From Candidatus Kaiserbacteria bacterium (GTDB lineage Bacteria > Patescibacteriota > Minisyncoccia > Phycocordibacterales > UBA918): a stretch of DNA of 7,217 nt. The notes beneath the pieces are model-generated. The model saw nothing but the letters and a program-made list of their open reading frames with translations. It searched no databases and was not told the origin of the DNA. The translations under genes and the position numbers were made by a program. The DNA is taken from contig JAHFMK010000024.1 in NCBI GenBank assembly GCA_023264435.1, forward strand, positions 1 through 7,217. The letters run 5' to 3'. Positions 1 to 6,529 of this stretch are shown piece after piece; position 1 is the stretch's first letter; the number at the start of each line of letters is the position of its first letter.

Positions 1-706
1 TATCATGAAATCGTGCCTGTTGAGAGACAGTAACACCACCCTGCTTCACCATTTCAAGTACTGCAAGAAAACCAACAATAATATTGGTACGTTCAACGGC
101 ATTTCCAGTAAATTCTTTGAAGGTAAATTTTAATTGATTTTCGATGCGTTGTTTTAATCGAGCGATCATCTCTTCAAGTGATATCACCGTACGTATCTGT
201 ACTTTTGGTTTTTCTATTTTCTTCGGAAGTTTTTGGATGACATCAGTGAGTGCGAGATGAAGTGCGTCAATATGCGTAAATGTATCGGTTATAAAAAGAG
301 GATTTTTATCAGGAATAAAACGCTTTTCATAGAGTTTCGATTTTCCAAAAATATCACTTAGTGTTTTTCCTACATTTCGATATATTTGATACAAGCGAAG
401 TCGTTTTTCAAGATTTTCAAGATTTTCTTCTTCTGTATCAGTGAGTTCAAGGACTGGTAAAAGTGATTTCGATTTGAGGAGGAGGAGCGTTGATGCAAGC
501 ACAATAAAATCTGCCATATCGCGTAAGGTACTTTTCTCAAACTGAGCAACATACAGCATGTAGTCATCAGTTACCGATGCAATTGAAATATCATTAACAA
601 GAAATTTTCGTTTTTCTATAAGGTCAATGAGTAAATCCAAAGGACCCGAGTACGCATCGGTTTGAATATTGAATACTGATTCAGATTGCGTCAATGGCTC
701 AGTCAT
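1..706 (-). CDS. scpA: Segregation and condensation protein A (ScpA), C-terminus cut by window edge
   Basis: ScpA is the kleisin that bridges the SMC ATPase heads and binds ScpB, forming the bacterial condensin that compacts and segregates the chromosome in the cytoplasm. I translated the minus strand by hand from the ATG at 706-704; it stays open for 235 codons to the window edge. The family signature is clear: GPLDLLIDLIEKRK near residues 21-34 (SMC-neck binding N-terminal domain), then a helix with STLLLLKSKSLLP at 72-84, an acidic Glu-rich linker at 91-100, and a C-terminal winged-helix start with VGFLAVLEMVKQGG (211-224) followed by a QQARFHD ending. ScpA proteins are usually 230-260 aa, so probably only a few to about twenty residues are missing. 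It lies 51 nt after the aminopeptidase stop with no terminator between, so it is probably the distal gene of the aspS operon; scpB would be expected further left. No Shine-Dalgarno site is visible. Identification is firm. Confidence 0.93.
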   Translation of the reverse strand, partial: MTEPLTQSESVFNIQTDAYSGPLDLLIDLIEKRKFLVNDISIASVTDDYMLYVAQFEKSTLRDMADFIVLASTLLLLKSKSLLPVLELTDTEEENLENLEKRLRLYQIYRNVGKTLSDIFGKSKLYEKRFIPDKNPLFITDTFTHIDALHLALTDVIQKLPKKIEKPKVQIRTVISLEEMIARLKQRIENQLKFTFKEFTGNAVERTNIIVGFLAVLEMVKQGGVTVSQQARFHD

Positions 707-757
707 GCATGTATCTTATCATGACGGCTATGCATTATGCATTCTATGCCCTGCTTG

Positions 758-2170
758 TTAGAAAGTTTCTGCAATTTTTACAAGTAACCGTGTAGGTTCA
801 CCTGTTGCACCTTTTGCAAGTTTATCGCTCGGCGCAGGGGTCATGCGAGGTGCCATATCAATGTGTACCCATGGCATCTTCTTGGTAAAGTGGGAGAGAA
901 ATGCCGCACCAATAATCGTTCCGCCATAACGTGAATCACCACTTGCGATATTGGAGATGTCGGCATGGGTACCTTTGATGTATGGCATGTATTCATCCCA
1001 GAGTGGAAGTGGAAAAGTATAATCACCGCTTTCCTCTCCGAGTTCTCTAAAACGGTCTTCAAGCATGCGGTCTTTTGTGATAATCACATGTGCATGTTGC
1101 CCCACTGCTACTCCTGCTGCACCCGTGAGCGTAGCGACATCGACTACAAGTGAAGGATTGTATCTTTGAGCGTAGTGAAGTGCATCAGCAAGTACAATTC
1201 TTCCTTCAGCATCAGTGTGAAGCACCTCAACAGTCTTACCCGACATCATGGTGAGTACATCACCTGGACGAATTGCTTCATCCGAGACTGCATTCTCTGC
1301 TGCGGGAATAAGTCCAATGACATGTTTTTTGAGTCCGAGTTTTGCGATGGCATGTATGGAAGCAATAACCGCTGCGCCACCAGACATGTCCATGTGCATA
1401 TCATACATTGCCATTCCAGGTTTTATTTGAAGACCTCCCGTGTCAAAGGTAATTCCTTTTCCTACAAATACAATTGGTCCAGTAACAGTGTTCTTCTTAT
1501 TTTTGATGGTATTTTTTAGTCCATTATATTCCACAATAATAAATCGTGGTTTGTACTTTGAGCCTTGTCCTACACCGAGTACACCACCCATGCCAAGTTT
1601 TGTCATCATTTTTTCATCAAGTATCGTAACTTTTGTGTGTGCCGATGTACAATATTTTTTTGCCATGTTTGCGAGCATCTGTGGGGTCATTTCCCCGCCA
1701 GTCGTATTGGCTATGTTTCGACAGATATTGGCGGACTCACTCACGATGGTACCACGAGCAATACCCTCCATTGCACCTTTTTCGTGTGGAGTAATTATCA
1801 AAATTTCAACAAATTCGTATTTTGATTTTTTGCTCTTGTACTGTGTGTGCTCATAATTCGCAAGAATAAGATTTTCTGCAATAGTGCTCCAAAACCATGT
1901 GTCTCCGTATGATGAGGTTTGAGGAAATGTCTCTGGTGAAAGCTCCCATACTACTTTTTCAATTTTGTGCTTTTTTGCAGATTGCACAATACCTCGCACA
2001 AGAGTACGAAGAGTACGGGGAGTAATTTTTTCAAATTTTCCCGCGACAATATTGAGTGTTTGTACCTCCCCTTCTTTTACAAAATGTTCAGTTCCCTTTT
2101 CTATCAATGCAAGACGAACGTATGCATGTGGGACTGAAGAAATATCTTTTTTAGTTACTTTGATTTTCAT
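758..2170 (-). CDS. pepA: Leucyl aminopeptidase, M17 (cytosol aminopeptidase) family
   Basis: This is a cytosolic two-metal exopeptidase that removes N-terminal residues from peptides. The 470-aa protein has a divergent N-terminal domain (about 1-140) and a conserved M17 catalytic domain. GKGITFDTGG at 237-246, MDMSGGAA at 260-267 and HTDAEGR at 318-324 are diagnostic. Metal ligands K238, D243, D261, D320 and E322 and catalytic K250 and R324 are all present, each exactly 12 below the bovine lens enzyme numbering (K250, D255, D273, D332, E334, K262, R336), so it should be active. The usual Asn of the NTDAEGR motif is His here (H318). I start at the ATG at 2170; an in-frame TTG at 2200 would add ten residues without family support. 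The start lies inside the end of aspS (20-nt overlap), so translation is probably coupled. The symbol pepA is used by family; the physiological substrate and any DNA-binding role as in E. coli PepA are unknown. Confidence 0.95.
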   Translation of the reverse strand: MKIKVTKKDISSVPHAYVRLALIEKGTEHFVKEGEVQTLNIVAGKFEKITPRTLRTLVRGIVQSAKKHKIEKVVWELSPETFPQTSSYGDTWFWSTIAENLILANYEHTQYKSKKSKYEFVEILIITPHEKGAMEGIARGTIVSESANICRNIANTTGGEMTPQMLANMAKKYCTSAHTKVTILDEKMMTKLGMGGVLGVGQGSKYKPRFIIVEYNGLKNTIKNKKNTVTGPIVFVGKGITFDTGGLQIKPGMAMYDMHMDMSGGAAVIASIHAIAKLGLKKHVIGLIPAAENAVSDEAIRPGDVLTMMSGKTVEVLHTDAEGRIVLADALHYAQRYNPSLVVDVATLTGAAGVAVGQHAHVIITKDRMLEDRFRELGEESGDYTFPLPLWDEYMPYIKGTHADISNIASGDSRYGGTIIGAAFLSHFTKKMPWVHIDMAPRMTPAPSDKLAKGATGEPTRLLVKIAETF

Positions 2171-3506
2171 TGAGTGTTGATTTAGAGAATAATGTATCAA
2201 TGCGATGAATGTCTCGCGGAAACAGTGTTGCTTCCTTCACATTTTGTACACCACAGAATTTTGCAGTCAGACGTTCAAGACCAAGTCCAATACCGCCGTG
2301 TGGTGGAATGCCATATTTGAATGCTTGCAAATAAAATGCAAACTTTTCTGGGTCGAGTCCTTTTTCCGCAATACGCTCAATGAGCGTCTGGTATGTGTGC
2401 ACACGTTGTCCACCAGAACACATTTCAAGCCCACGGAAGAGTAAGTCAAAACTTCGGGTATATTCAGGTTGCTCAGGGTCTACATGTGTATAGAATGGAC
2501 GTTTCTTTGTGGGGAAATGAGTTACGAAAATAAAGTCTGAGTCGAGATGGTTATGTGCATATTCGCAGAGGAAGCGTTCATCTTCGGGTTCAAGGTCTGG
2601 TTCCTTCGACTTGTCAACTCCTGTTTCTTTCAAAATAAGTGCTTGCGCTTCTCTCAGAGTCATGACGGGAAATACTTCAGGTGCTTTTGGCACAGGCATG
2701 TTGAGAAGTGCAAGTTCGTCTGCACATAGTGTAGCTACCGCTTCTGTCATTGTTTGCATGATACGTATCGTCATACGTATTACATCGGTATGATCTTTAA
2801 TAAATCCCATTTCAAAATCAAGCATCGCAATCTCACTAAGATGTCGTGTGGTTGCACTTTTCTCTGCACGGAAGGTAGGACCAGTTGAAAATACTCGTTC
2901 AAAAACGCCAACCATGATTTGCTTGTAAAGCTGTGGGCTTGTCGCAAGATACGCTTTTTCACCATTAAAATAATCGACGGCAAAAACCTCTGCACCACCC
3001 TCTGCGTCACCTCCTACTAGTTTTGGTGCCTGAAATTCAGTGAACCCTTCACCCGTGAGGAAGTTTCGAAATGATGTGATAATAGTGTGTTGAATTTTGA
3101 AAATTGCTCGTTGATGTGCTCGGCGTAGTGTGAGTGGTCTATTGTCGAGAAGTGTGTCGAGGTTGAGTTCGGTATTCATGTCAAACGGAAGCCCCTCAGC
3201 GAGTGAGAGTATTTCAACAGCAGTAATTTCAAGTTCAAGGTCTCCGTTTTGTACATTTGCATTAATCATTTTTTCTGGTCGTGCATGCACAATACCAGTG
3301 ACAGAAACAATTGATTCAGGTCGAAGAGATTTTGTTGCTTCAAGCAGTTCTGGTTTTCCAAAAATAACTCCTTGCACAAGGCCTGTGCGGTCACGAAAAT
3401 CAAAGAAGGCGACCTTCCCTTGATTACGTGCAACATGCACCGAACCCTGTATGAGTACGGTTGTTTCAAGATTATTTTTAAGTGTGTTGATGAGTGTTCT
3501 TTCCAT
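2151..3506 (-). CDS. aspS: Aspartyl-tRNA synthetase, archaeal-type, probably non-discriminating
   Basis: This class IIb synthetase charges tRNA(Asp) with aspartate. The protein is 451 aa. An OB-fold anticodon-binding domain covers about 15-100. The catalytic core follows with motif 1 around 152-163, motif 2 FRAEKS..TRHLSE at 212-225 (R213) and motif 3 GIGLGLERL at 405-413 (R412), ending in LFPRD at 428-432. SGGQR and PPHGG at 364-368 and 401-405 are typical of AspRS. The GAD insertion of the ~590-aa bacterial AspRS is absent, so this is the short archaeal-type form. By hand alignment, the position that is Trp26 in discriminating archaeal AspRS is His24, which favours a non-discriminating enzyme also making Asp-tRNA(Asn) for GatCAB; that is inference. 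AsnRS is the main alternative, but the motif 3 context and LFPRD favour AspRS. I start at the ATG at 3506: the frame stays open upstream to a TTG at 3758, but that stretch is the T-box leader. No Shine-Dalgarno is evident before the ATG. Confidence 0.93.
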   Translation of the reverse strand: MERTLINTLKNNLETTVLIQGSVHVARNQGKVAFFDFRDRTGLVQGVIFGKPELLEATKSLRPESIVSVTGIVHARPEKMINANVQNGDLELEITAVEILSLAEGLPFDMNTELNLDTLLDNRPLTLRRAHQRAIFKIQHTIITSFRNFLTGEGFTEFQAPKLVGGDAEGGAEVFAVDYFNGEKAYLATSPQLYKQIMVGVFERVFSTGPTFRAEKSATTRHLSEIAMLDFEMGFIKDHTDVIRMTIRIMQTMTEAVATLCADELALLNMPVPKAPEVFPVMTLREAQALILKETGVDKSKEPDLEPEDERFLCEYAHNHLDSDFIFVTHFPTKKRPFYTHVDPEQPEYTRSFDLLFRGLEMCSGGQRVHTYQTLIERIAEKGLDPEKFAFYLQAFKYGIPPHGGIGLGLERLTAKFCGVQNVKEATLFPRDIHRIDTLFSKSTLNENQSN

Positions 3507-3526
3507 AATATTTTTGTTGTAGAGAC

Positions 3527-3580
3527 AAAAAACCGCCCCTACAAACATACTAAATGAATAATATATTTGTAGGGGCGGTT
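3527..3580 (-). terminator. Rho-independent attenuator before aspS
   Basis: On the minus strand the arms 3580-3566 and 3545-3531 form a perfect 15-bp stem containing GGGGCGG, with a 20-nt AT-rich loop, followed by six T residues (3532-3527; two of them close the stem). It ends 20 nt before the aspS ATG. Its 5' arm contains the strand needed by the antiterminator, so it is the OFF state of the T-box, used when tRNA(Asp) is charged. Confidence 0.92.
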
Positions 3581-3585
3581 TCCTT

Positions 3586-3610
3586 ATGGCCGACATCGTA
3601 AGTCGGCCAT
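3586..3610 (-). other. Perfect 9-bp hairpin inside the antiterminator loop
   Basis: Minus strand ATGGCCGAC (3610-3602) pairs exactly with GTCGGCCAT (3594-3586) around the 7-nt loop TTACGAT. It lies between the two strands of the antiterminator and would coaxially or spatially close that large loop, bringing the strands together; it does not overlap the terminator arms and can form in both states. The role is inferred. Confidence 0.75.
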
Positions 3611-3618
3611 GGAGAACT

Positions 3619-3635
3619 CCGCGGTGCCACCCTAC
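3619..3635 (-). promoter_or_regulatory. T-box sequence (5' strand of antiterminator and tRNA acceptor-end bulge)
   Basis: Minus strand reads GTAGGGTGGCACCGCGG, matching the family consensus AGGGTGGNACCGCG over its full length. The variable N is C. In characterised T-boxes the residue at N pairs with the tRNA discriminator base; C would pair with G, which is the usual discriminator of tRNA(Asp) and tRNA(Asn), so this base is consistent with the Asp gene downstream. Confidence 0.93.
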
Positions 3636-3645
3636 TTCCCTGTTT

Positions 3646-3688
3646 GGGTGAATGCATGGGACGCCTTCGGCGTCCCATGCATTCACCC
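3646..3688 (-). other. Perfect 20-bp hairpin in the Stem III position of the T-box leader
   Basis: Two 20-nt arms (3688-3669 and 3665-3646 on the minus strand) are exactly complementary around a GAA triloop. It ends 10 nt before the T-box sequence, where Stem III sits in known T-boxes. Stem III is normally variable and shorter, so the length and perfection are unusual; it could be an enlarged structural Stem III or a small inserted palindrome. Confidence 0.8.
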
Positions 3689-3777
3689 TCCCAAAGCCCT
3701 CAAAATACGCACTGTCGGGGCGTTTCCGTGGCGTGAGCCAGTCCTCAGCAGGTGTCAACTGCGTCTACGGTAATTAC

Positions 3778-3806
3778 AGAATACCGATTTCTCACATATC
3801 AGTCAA
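3778..3806 (-). promoter_or_regulatory. Sigma-70-type promoter of the aspS operon
   Basis: Minus strand shows TTGACT (3806-3801), a 17-nt spacer, and TATTCT (3783-3778). Five of six bases match the -35 consensus and four of six the -10, with ideal spacing. The start of transcription would fall near A3771, just before the presumed Stem I, which is where a T-box leader should begin. The -35 box begins 4 nt past the trpS stop codon, so aspS has its own promoter although readthrough from trpS is possible because no terminator separates them. Confidence 0.8.
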
Positions 3807-3809
3807 GTT

Positions 3810-4754
3810 TTATAATGTAACACCAATTTTTTTTCGTACTACCTCCATTTTTCGTACTGCTCGCTCATTCGCTTTTTCTGCTCCATCTTTTAAAATATCT
3901 TTTATATCTGCATCAGTAATACTCTCTCGCTTTTCTCGCATTGGTGCAATGACATTTTCAATATCTTCAATCAATGCATCTTTTAAATTTTTGTACTTAC
4001 CTTTATGTTCTTCATATACGATTTCAAGCTCTGCTTTGTTTTTGAAAAGCTGATGGATTGCGTATACATTTTGTGGACGCTCTCCTGATGAATCAGTGAC
4101 AATGCTCATGACCGCACGTGCAACTTCATCTTTTGTTCCAAATAGTGGGATAGTGTTTTTGTAGCTCTTGCTCATCTTTTGCCCGTCGGTCCCTGCTACT
4201 ATGCCCACTCCTTTGATAATCATTTCCTGTGGTTCAACAAATGTATCACCAAATGCACGATTAAACTTCCCTCCCGCTTCACGTGCGTATTCGATGTGTT
4301 GCCGTTGGTCCTCACCCACCGGCACCACTTCTGCATCATAGAGTAAAATATCTGATGCCATGAGCATTGGATAGTTGAATAACCCTGCACTAGCATCAAT
4401 TCCTTTTGCGACCTTATCCTTATAGGCATGTGCCTGCATGAGAAATGGTACGCTTACCAAACATTCAAAAATCCATGCAAGCTCTGTGTGTGCAGGCACA
4501 TCTGATTGCTTAAAAAGTATTGCCTGTTTTGGGTCAACGCCTACTGCCACATAATCACGCACGACATTGAGTATGTTTTGTCGCATGATACTCGCATCAC
4601 GAATACTTGTGAGTGCATGAAGGTCTGCAACCATGATAATACTGTCGTACGCTTTATAGGTATCAACAAATGGTTTTAATGCACCAAAATAATTCCCAAT
4701 ATGTAAATCCCCTGTTGACTGCATTCCTGTCAAAAGTCGTTTTTTTGTTTCCAT
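3810..4754 (-). CDS. trpS: Tryptophanyl-tRNA synthetase
   Basis: This class Ic synthetase activates tryptophan with ATP and loads it onto tRNA(Trp) in the cytoplasm. The 314-aa protein is close to the usual 325-340 of bacterial TrpRS. The Rossmann-fold signature GDLHIGNYFGAL is at 15-26 (HIGN at 18-21, the HIGH-like motif), and GTDGQKMSKS at 188-197 is the second ATP-binding motif. DILLYDAEVVPVGEDQ at 135-150 is the TrpRS-specific tryptophan pocket and dimer region, which separates it from TyrRS. The start at the ATG at 4754 gives the normal N-terminus only a few residues before the first strand, and an extended -10 ends 7 nt before it. The gene is 78 nt downstream of the kinase and is followed directly by the aspS promoter. 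No truncation or missing key residue is seen. Confidence 0.97.
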   Translation of the reverse strand: METKKRLLTGMQSTGDLHIGNYFGALKPFVDTYKAYDSIIMVADLHALTSIRDASIMRQNILNVVRDYVAVGVDPKQAILFKQSDVPAHTELAWIFECLVSVPFLMQAHAYKDKVAKGIDASAGLFNYPMLMASDILLYDAEVVPVGEDQRQHIEYAREAGGKFNRAFGDTFVEPQEMIIKGVGIVAGTDGQKMSKSYKNTIPLFGTKDEVARAVMSIVTDSSGERPQNVYAIHQLFKNKAELEIVYEEHKGKYKNLKDALIEDIENVIAPMREKRESITDADIKDILKDGAEKANERAVRKMEVVRKKIGVTL

Positions 4755-4760
4755 GACAAA

Positions 4761-4789
4761 ATAGTATCAGATTACAAGAATATGATAAA
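4761..4789 (-). promoter_or_regulatory. Probable extended -10 promoter of trpS (leaderless mRNA)
   Basis: Minus strand has TTTATC (4789-4784), a 17-nt spacer ending in TGA, and TACTAT (4766-4761), so the -10 carries the extended TGn element. Seven nucleotides beyond the -10 is A4754, the first base of the trpS ATG, so transcription would start at the start codon. The -35 match is only moderate; the AT-rich context makes chance matches more likely. Confidence 0.5.
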
Positions 4790-4832
4790 GGTGTTGTAAA
4801 TTTGTATAGAGTTTCTCAAGCAATGCCTCACC

Positions 4833-6512
4833 CTATACCAACGGAAACTCAATATGAAATACGGAGCCCTTGCCCTGCCCCTCTGATTCAGCCCAAACCG
4901 TAGCACCCATTTTCTCTAGCATAATCTTTGCGACATAGAGTCCGAGTCCGGTTCCTGAAGTATTCACACTATTCGCATTTTTTGCACGGACAAATTTGTT
5001 AAATACACCATTTCGAGTATCTTCGTCCATACCAATCCCTGTATCGTGGATAGTAATTATAGCTTTCTTCTGCTTTATATCATCATGTGCAATAACAGTG
5101 ATGGTGCCATGTGGCGTATATTTCATAGCATTATCAATAATATTGCTGATTACCTGACGTGTTTTACCAATGTCTGCGTGCACTATCATACTTCCCGTAT
5201 TTTCAGACCGAAAGAGTAATACCAACCCCGCTTTCATCACTACTTGTCGCATCTCATCCACAATTTTTTCTGCTTGCTCTTTCAAACTAAAGTCACTGAG
5301 CTCGTACTTCATATTGCCAGCTTCAATGCGCGATACGTTAAGATAGTCTTCTACTGACTGTGCCATAAAGCGAGCAGACTCAGAGATATTTTTGAGTACG
5401 TCAACTGCTTTTTCTGGAAGCTTTCCATACGTACCTTCTACAAGCATTGATGCATATCCACGGATAGAAGTAAGCGGGCTTCGGAGCTGGTGTGACGCAA
5501 TAGACACAAATTCTGATTTCATTACATCCAAAATTTTTAAGCGCTCATTTGCCTTGCCCAAATCAACAACCAGTTCCTCCACTTGTTCGCGAAGTTTTAT
5601 TTCTTTTTTCACACTTTTAATAAGTATGGTACCTACAACACTCATTATAAGGAGTGTGATTCCTACCAGAATTTTTCCTGAAAGAGTAGTAACAAATGCA
5701 AACTCTGAAGCAATGAGCACAGTCAATCCTATAATCAATGCTTGTGCCCCAAAAATTTTCAAATCAAATGCTTTATAACGCACAATAAGATATCCTAAAA
5801 AGATAAGCAATATTGGCATTCCAAACAAACCATAAATTTCGTAATTGTATGCATACTGAGATACGCTACTTTCTGCCAGCAAACTTACAATAAAAGTTGC
5901 TGAAAAAAGAAAAATTAAAAAAGTTAATACACCGATACCTGTAAGAATAATGCGATTTTGATCGTTTCTTATCACAGCAGTTCTGTAGTTTTTAATTACA
6001 AAAATAATTGAAGAAAGAATAAAAATTCCTTCAGCAAAATATAAATATTTTGTTACAAAATCATTTTCTATTGCTTCACATGAATTTGCGTCATACATAG
6101 GAAGATGAATTCCAGTAAAAGTATAAAATATAATTGGTAAAATAATTATAAACGAGGTTAATTTTTGCCATAAAGGTAAATCTTTACTTGTAAGGAACGA
6201 ATAAAGAAAATAATAACTAAAAAAGAAAATAAGTATACTTGTTAGATCAATAAGTGACCAAGTAAACATTGTGCTATTTGGACCAAGAAAAGCAAACCAT
6301 GTGGCAATACTAAAAAGGCACCAAAACGCAAACATTAGACAGGTAGCAAAAAGTATTGCACTTGCCCTATCTTTAACCTTATAAAATATATATCCACCGA
6401 ACAATAGTGCTGATAATGATGTTGGAATATGTGCATAGATTAGTAATTCAACAGGTATTTGATTAATTAAATATTCGTAGCAATAGTGAACACTAATAAA
6501 GTTTGTTAACAT
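4833..6512 (-). CDS. Membrane sensor histidine kinase, orphan, with multi-pass N-terminal sensor
   Basis: This two-component sensor autophosphorylates on a histidine and passes phosphate to a response regulator; none is in the window. The protein is 559 aa. The N-terminal 300 residues carry about nine hydrophobic segments (near 22-44, 50-74, 83-107, 117-136, 155-175, 187-213, 225-245, 254-274, 279-299), resembling a 7TM-type sensor plus two more helices, with an external loop at 137-154 that holds Cys145. A coiled-coil-like stretch (300-328) leads to HisKA with the H-box ASHQLRSPL (H341). The ATPase domain follows: N-box N457 and N461, G1 DTGIG at 490-494, F-box FNKF at 504-507, G2 GTGLGL at 520-525, ending at 559. 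All catalytic residues are present. It starts 17 nt after the Cys-rich gene and is probably cotranscribed. The sensor half is much more AT-rich than the kinase half. The signal sensed is unknown. Confidence 0.92.
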   Translation of the reverse strand: MLTNFISVHYCYEYLINQIPVELLIYAHIPTSLSALLFGGYIFYKVKDRASAILFATCLMFAFWCLFSIATWFAFLGPNSTMFTWSLIDLTSILIFFFSYYFLYSFLTSKDLPLWQKLTSFIIILPIIFYTFTGIHLPMYDANSCEAIENDFVTKYLYFAEGIFILSSIIFVIKNYRTAVIRNDQNRIILTGIGVLTFLIFLFSATFIVSLLAESSVSQYAYNYEIYGLFGMPILLIFLGYLIVRYKAFDLKIFGAQALIIGLTVLIASEFAFVTTLSGKILVGITLLIMSVVGTILIKSVKKEIKLREQVEELVVDLGKANERLKILDVMKSEFVSIASHQLRSPLTSIRGYASMLVEGTYGKLPEKAVDVLKNISESARFMAQSVEDYLNVSRIEAGNMKYELSDFSLKEQAEKIVDEMRQVVMKAGLVLLFRSENTGSMIVHADIGKTRQVISNIIDNAMKYTPHGTITVIAHDDIKQKKAIITIHDTGIGMDEDTRNGVFNKFVRAKNANSVNTSGTGLGLYVAKIMLEKMGATVWAESEGQGKGSVFHIEFPLV

Positions 6513-6529
6513 AAAATTATTCAGTTATT

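Larger units (their letters stand above)
3531..3771 (-). ncRNA. T-box riboswitch leader of aspS (transcription attenuation)
   Basis: Read on the minus strand, this leader has the parts of a tRNA-sensing T-box in order: a 5' region where Stem I should be (3771-3689), a perfect hairpin in the Stem III position (3688-3646), the T-box sequence (3635-3619), and a terminator (3580-3531). The antiterminator can be drawn exactly: GTAGGG (3635-3630) pairs with CCCTAC (3574-3569), GCGG (3622-3619) pairs with CCGC (3578-3575), and TGGCACC (3629-3623) is the bulge whose TGGC would bind the tRNA acceptor end. The 3' strand of this helix is also the 5' arm of the terminator, so the two folds exclude each other. 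G+C is about 58% over 3601-3780 by hand count, far above the flanks. Stem I is not resolved: ACGCA (3764-3760) can pair with TGCGT (3711-3707), placing a GAC(A) at 3716-3714 on the 3' side as the best Asp specifier candidate, but three other GAC triplets exist and no distal Stem I loops are clear. Confidence 0.9.

Noticed and set aside
729..749. Tandem TATGCAT copies in the pepA-scpA gap
   Set aside because: Only two exact 7-bp units and a partial third; too short to call a repeat or regulatory site.
707..757. Separate promoter or terminator between the aminopeptidase and scpA
   Set aside because: CATAAT and TAAGAT resemble -10 boxes but lack a good -35, and no GC stem with a T-run is present.
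965..1856. Plus-strand open frames opposite the aminopeptidase, and others opposite aspS and the kinase
   Set aside because: Low-complexity or implausible proteins lying antisense to well-supported genes; they are shadows of the coding strand.
2171..2200. TTG start giving an aminopeptidase ten residues longer
   Set aside because: A TTG start with no ribosome binding site; the ATG at 2170 is a simpler choice with a shorter overlap.
3586..3688. CRISPR repeat or mobile-element ends suggested by the two perfect hairpins
   Set aside because: The arms are not repeated elsewhere in the window, there are no spacers or transposase, and both sit at positions that fit the T-box leader.
3507..3758. N-terminal extension of AspRS starting at a TTG
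   Set aside because: The sequence is the T-box leader and terminator; it has no AspRS homology, and the ATG at 3506 gives the normal family N-terminus.
4801..4835. Terminator after the kinase (GTATAG pairing with CTATAC)
   Set aside because: Six A/T-rich pairs around a long loop, overlapping the stop codon, with no T-run after it.
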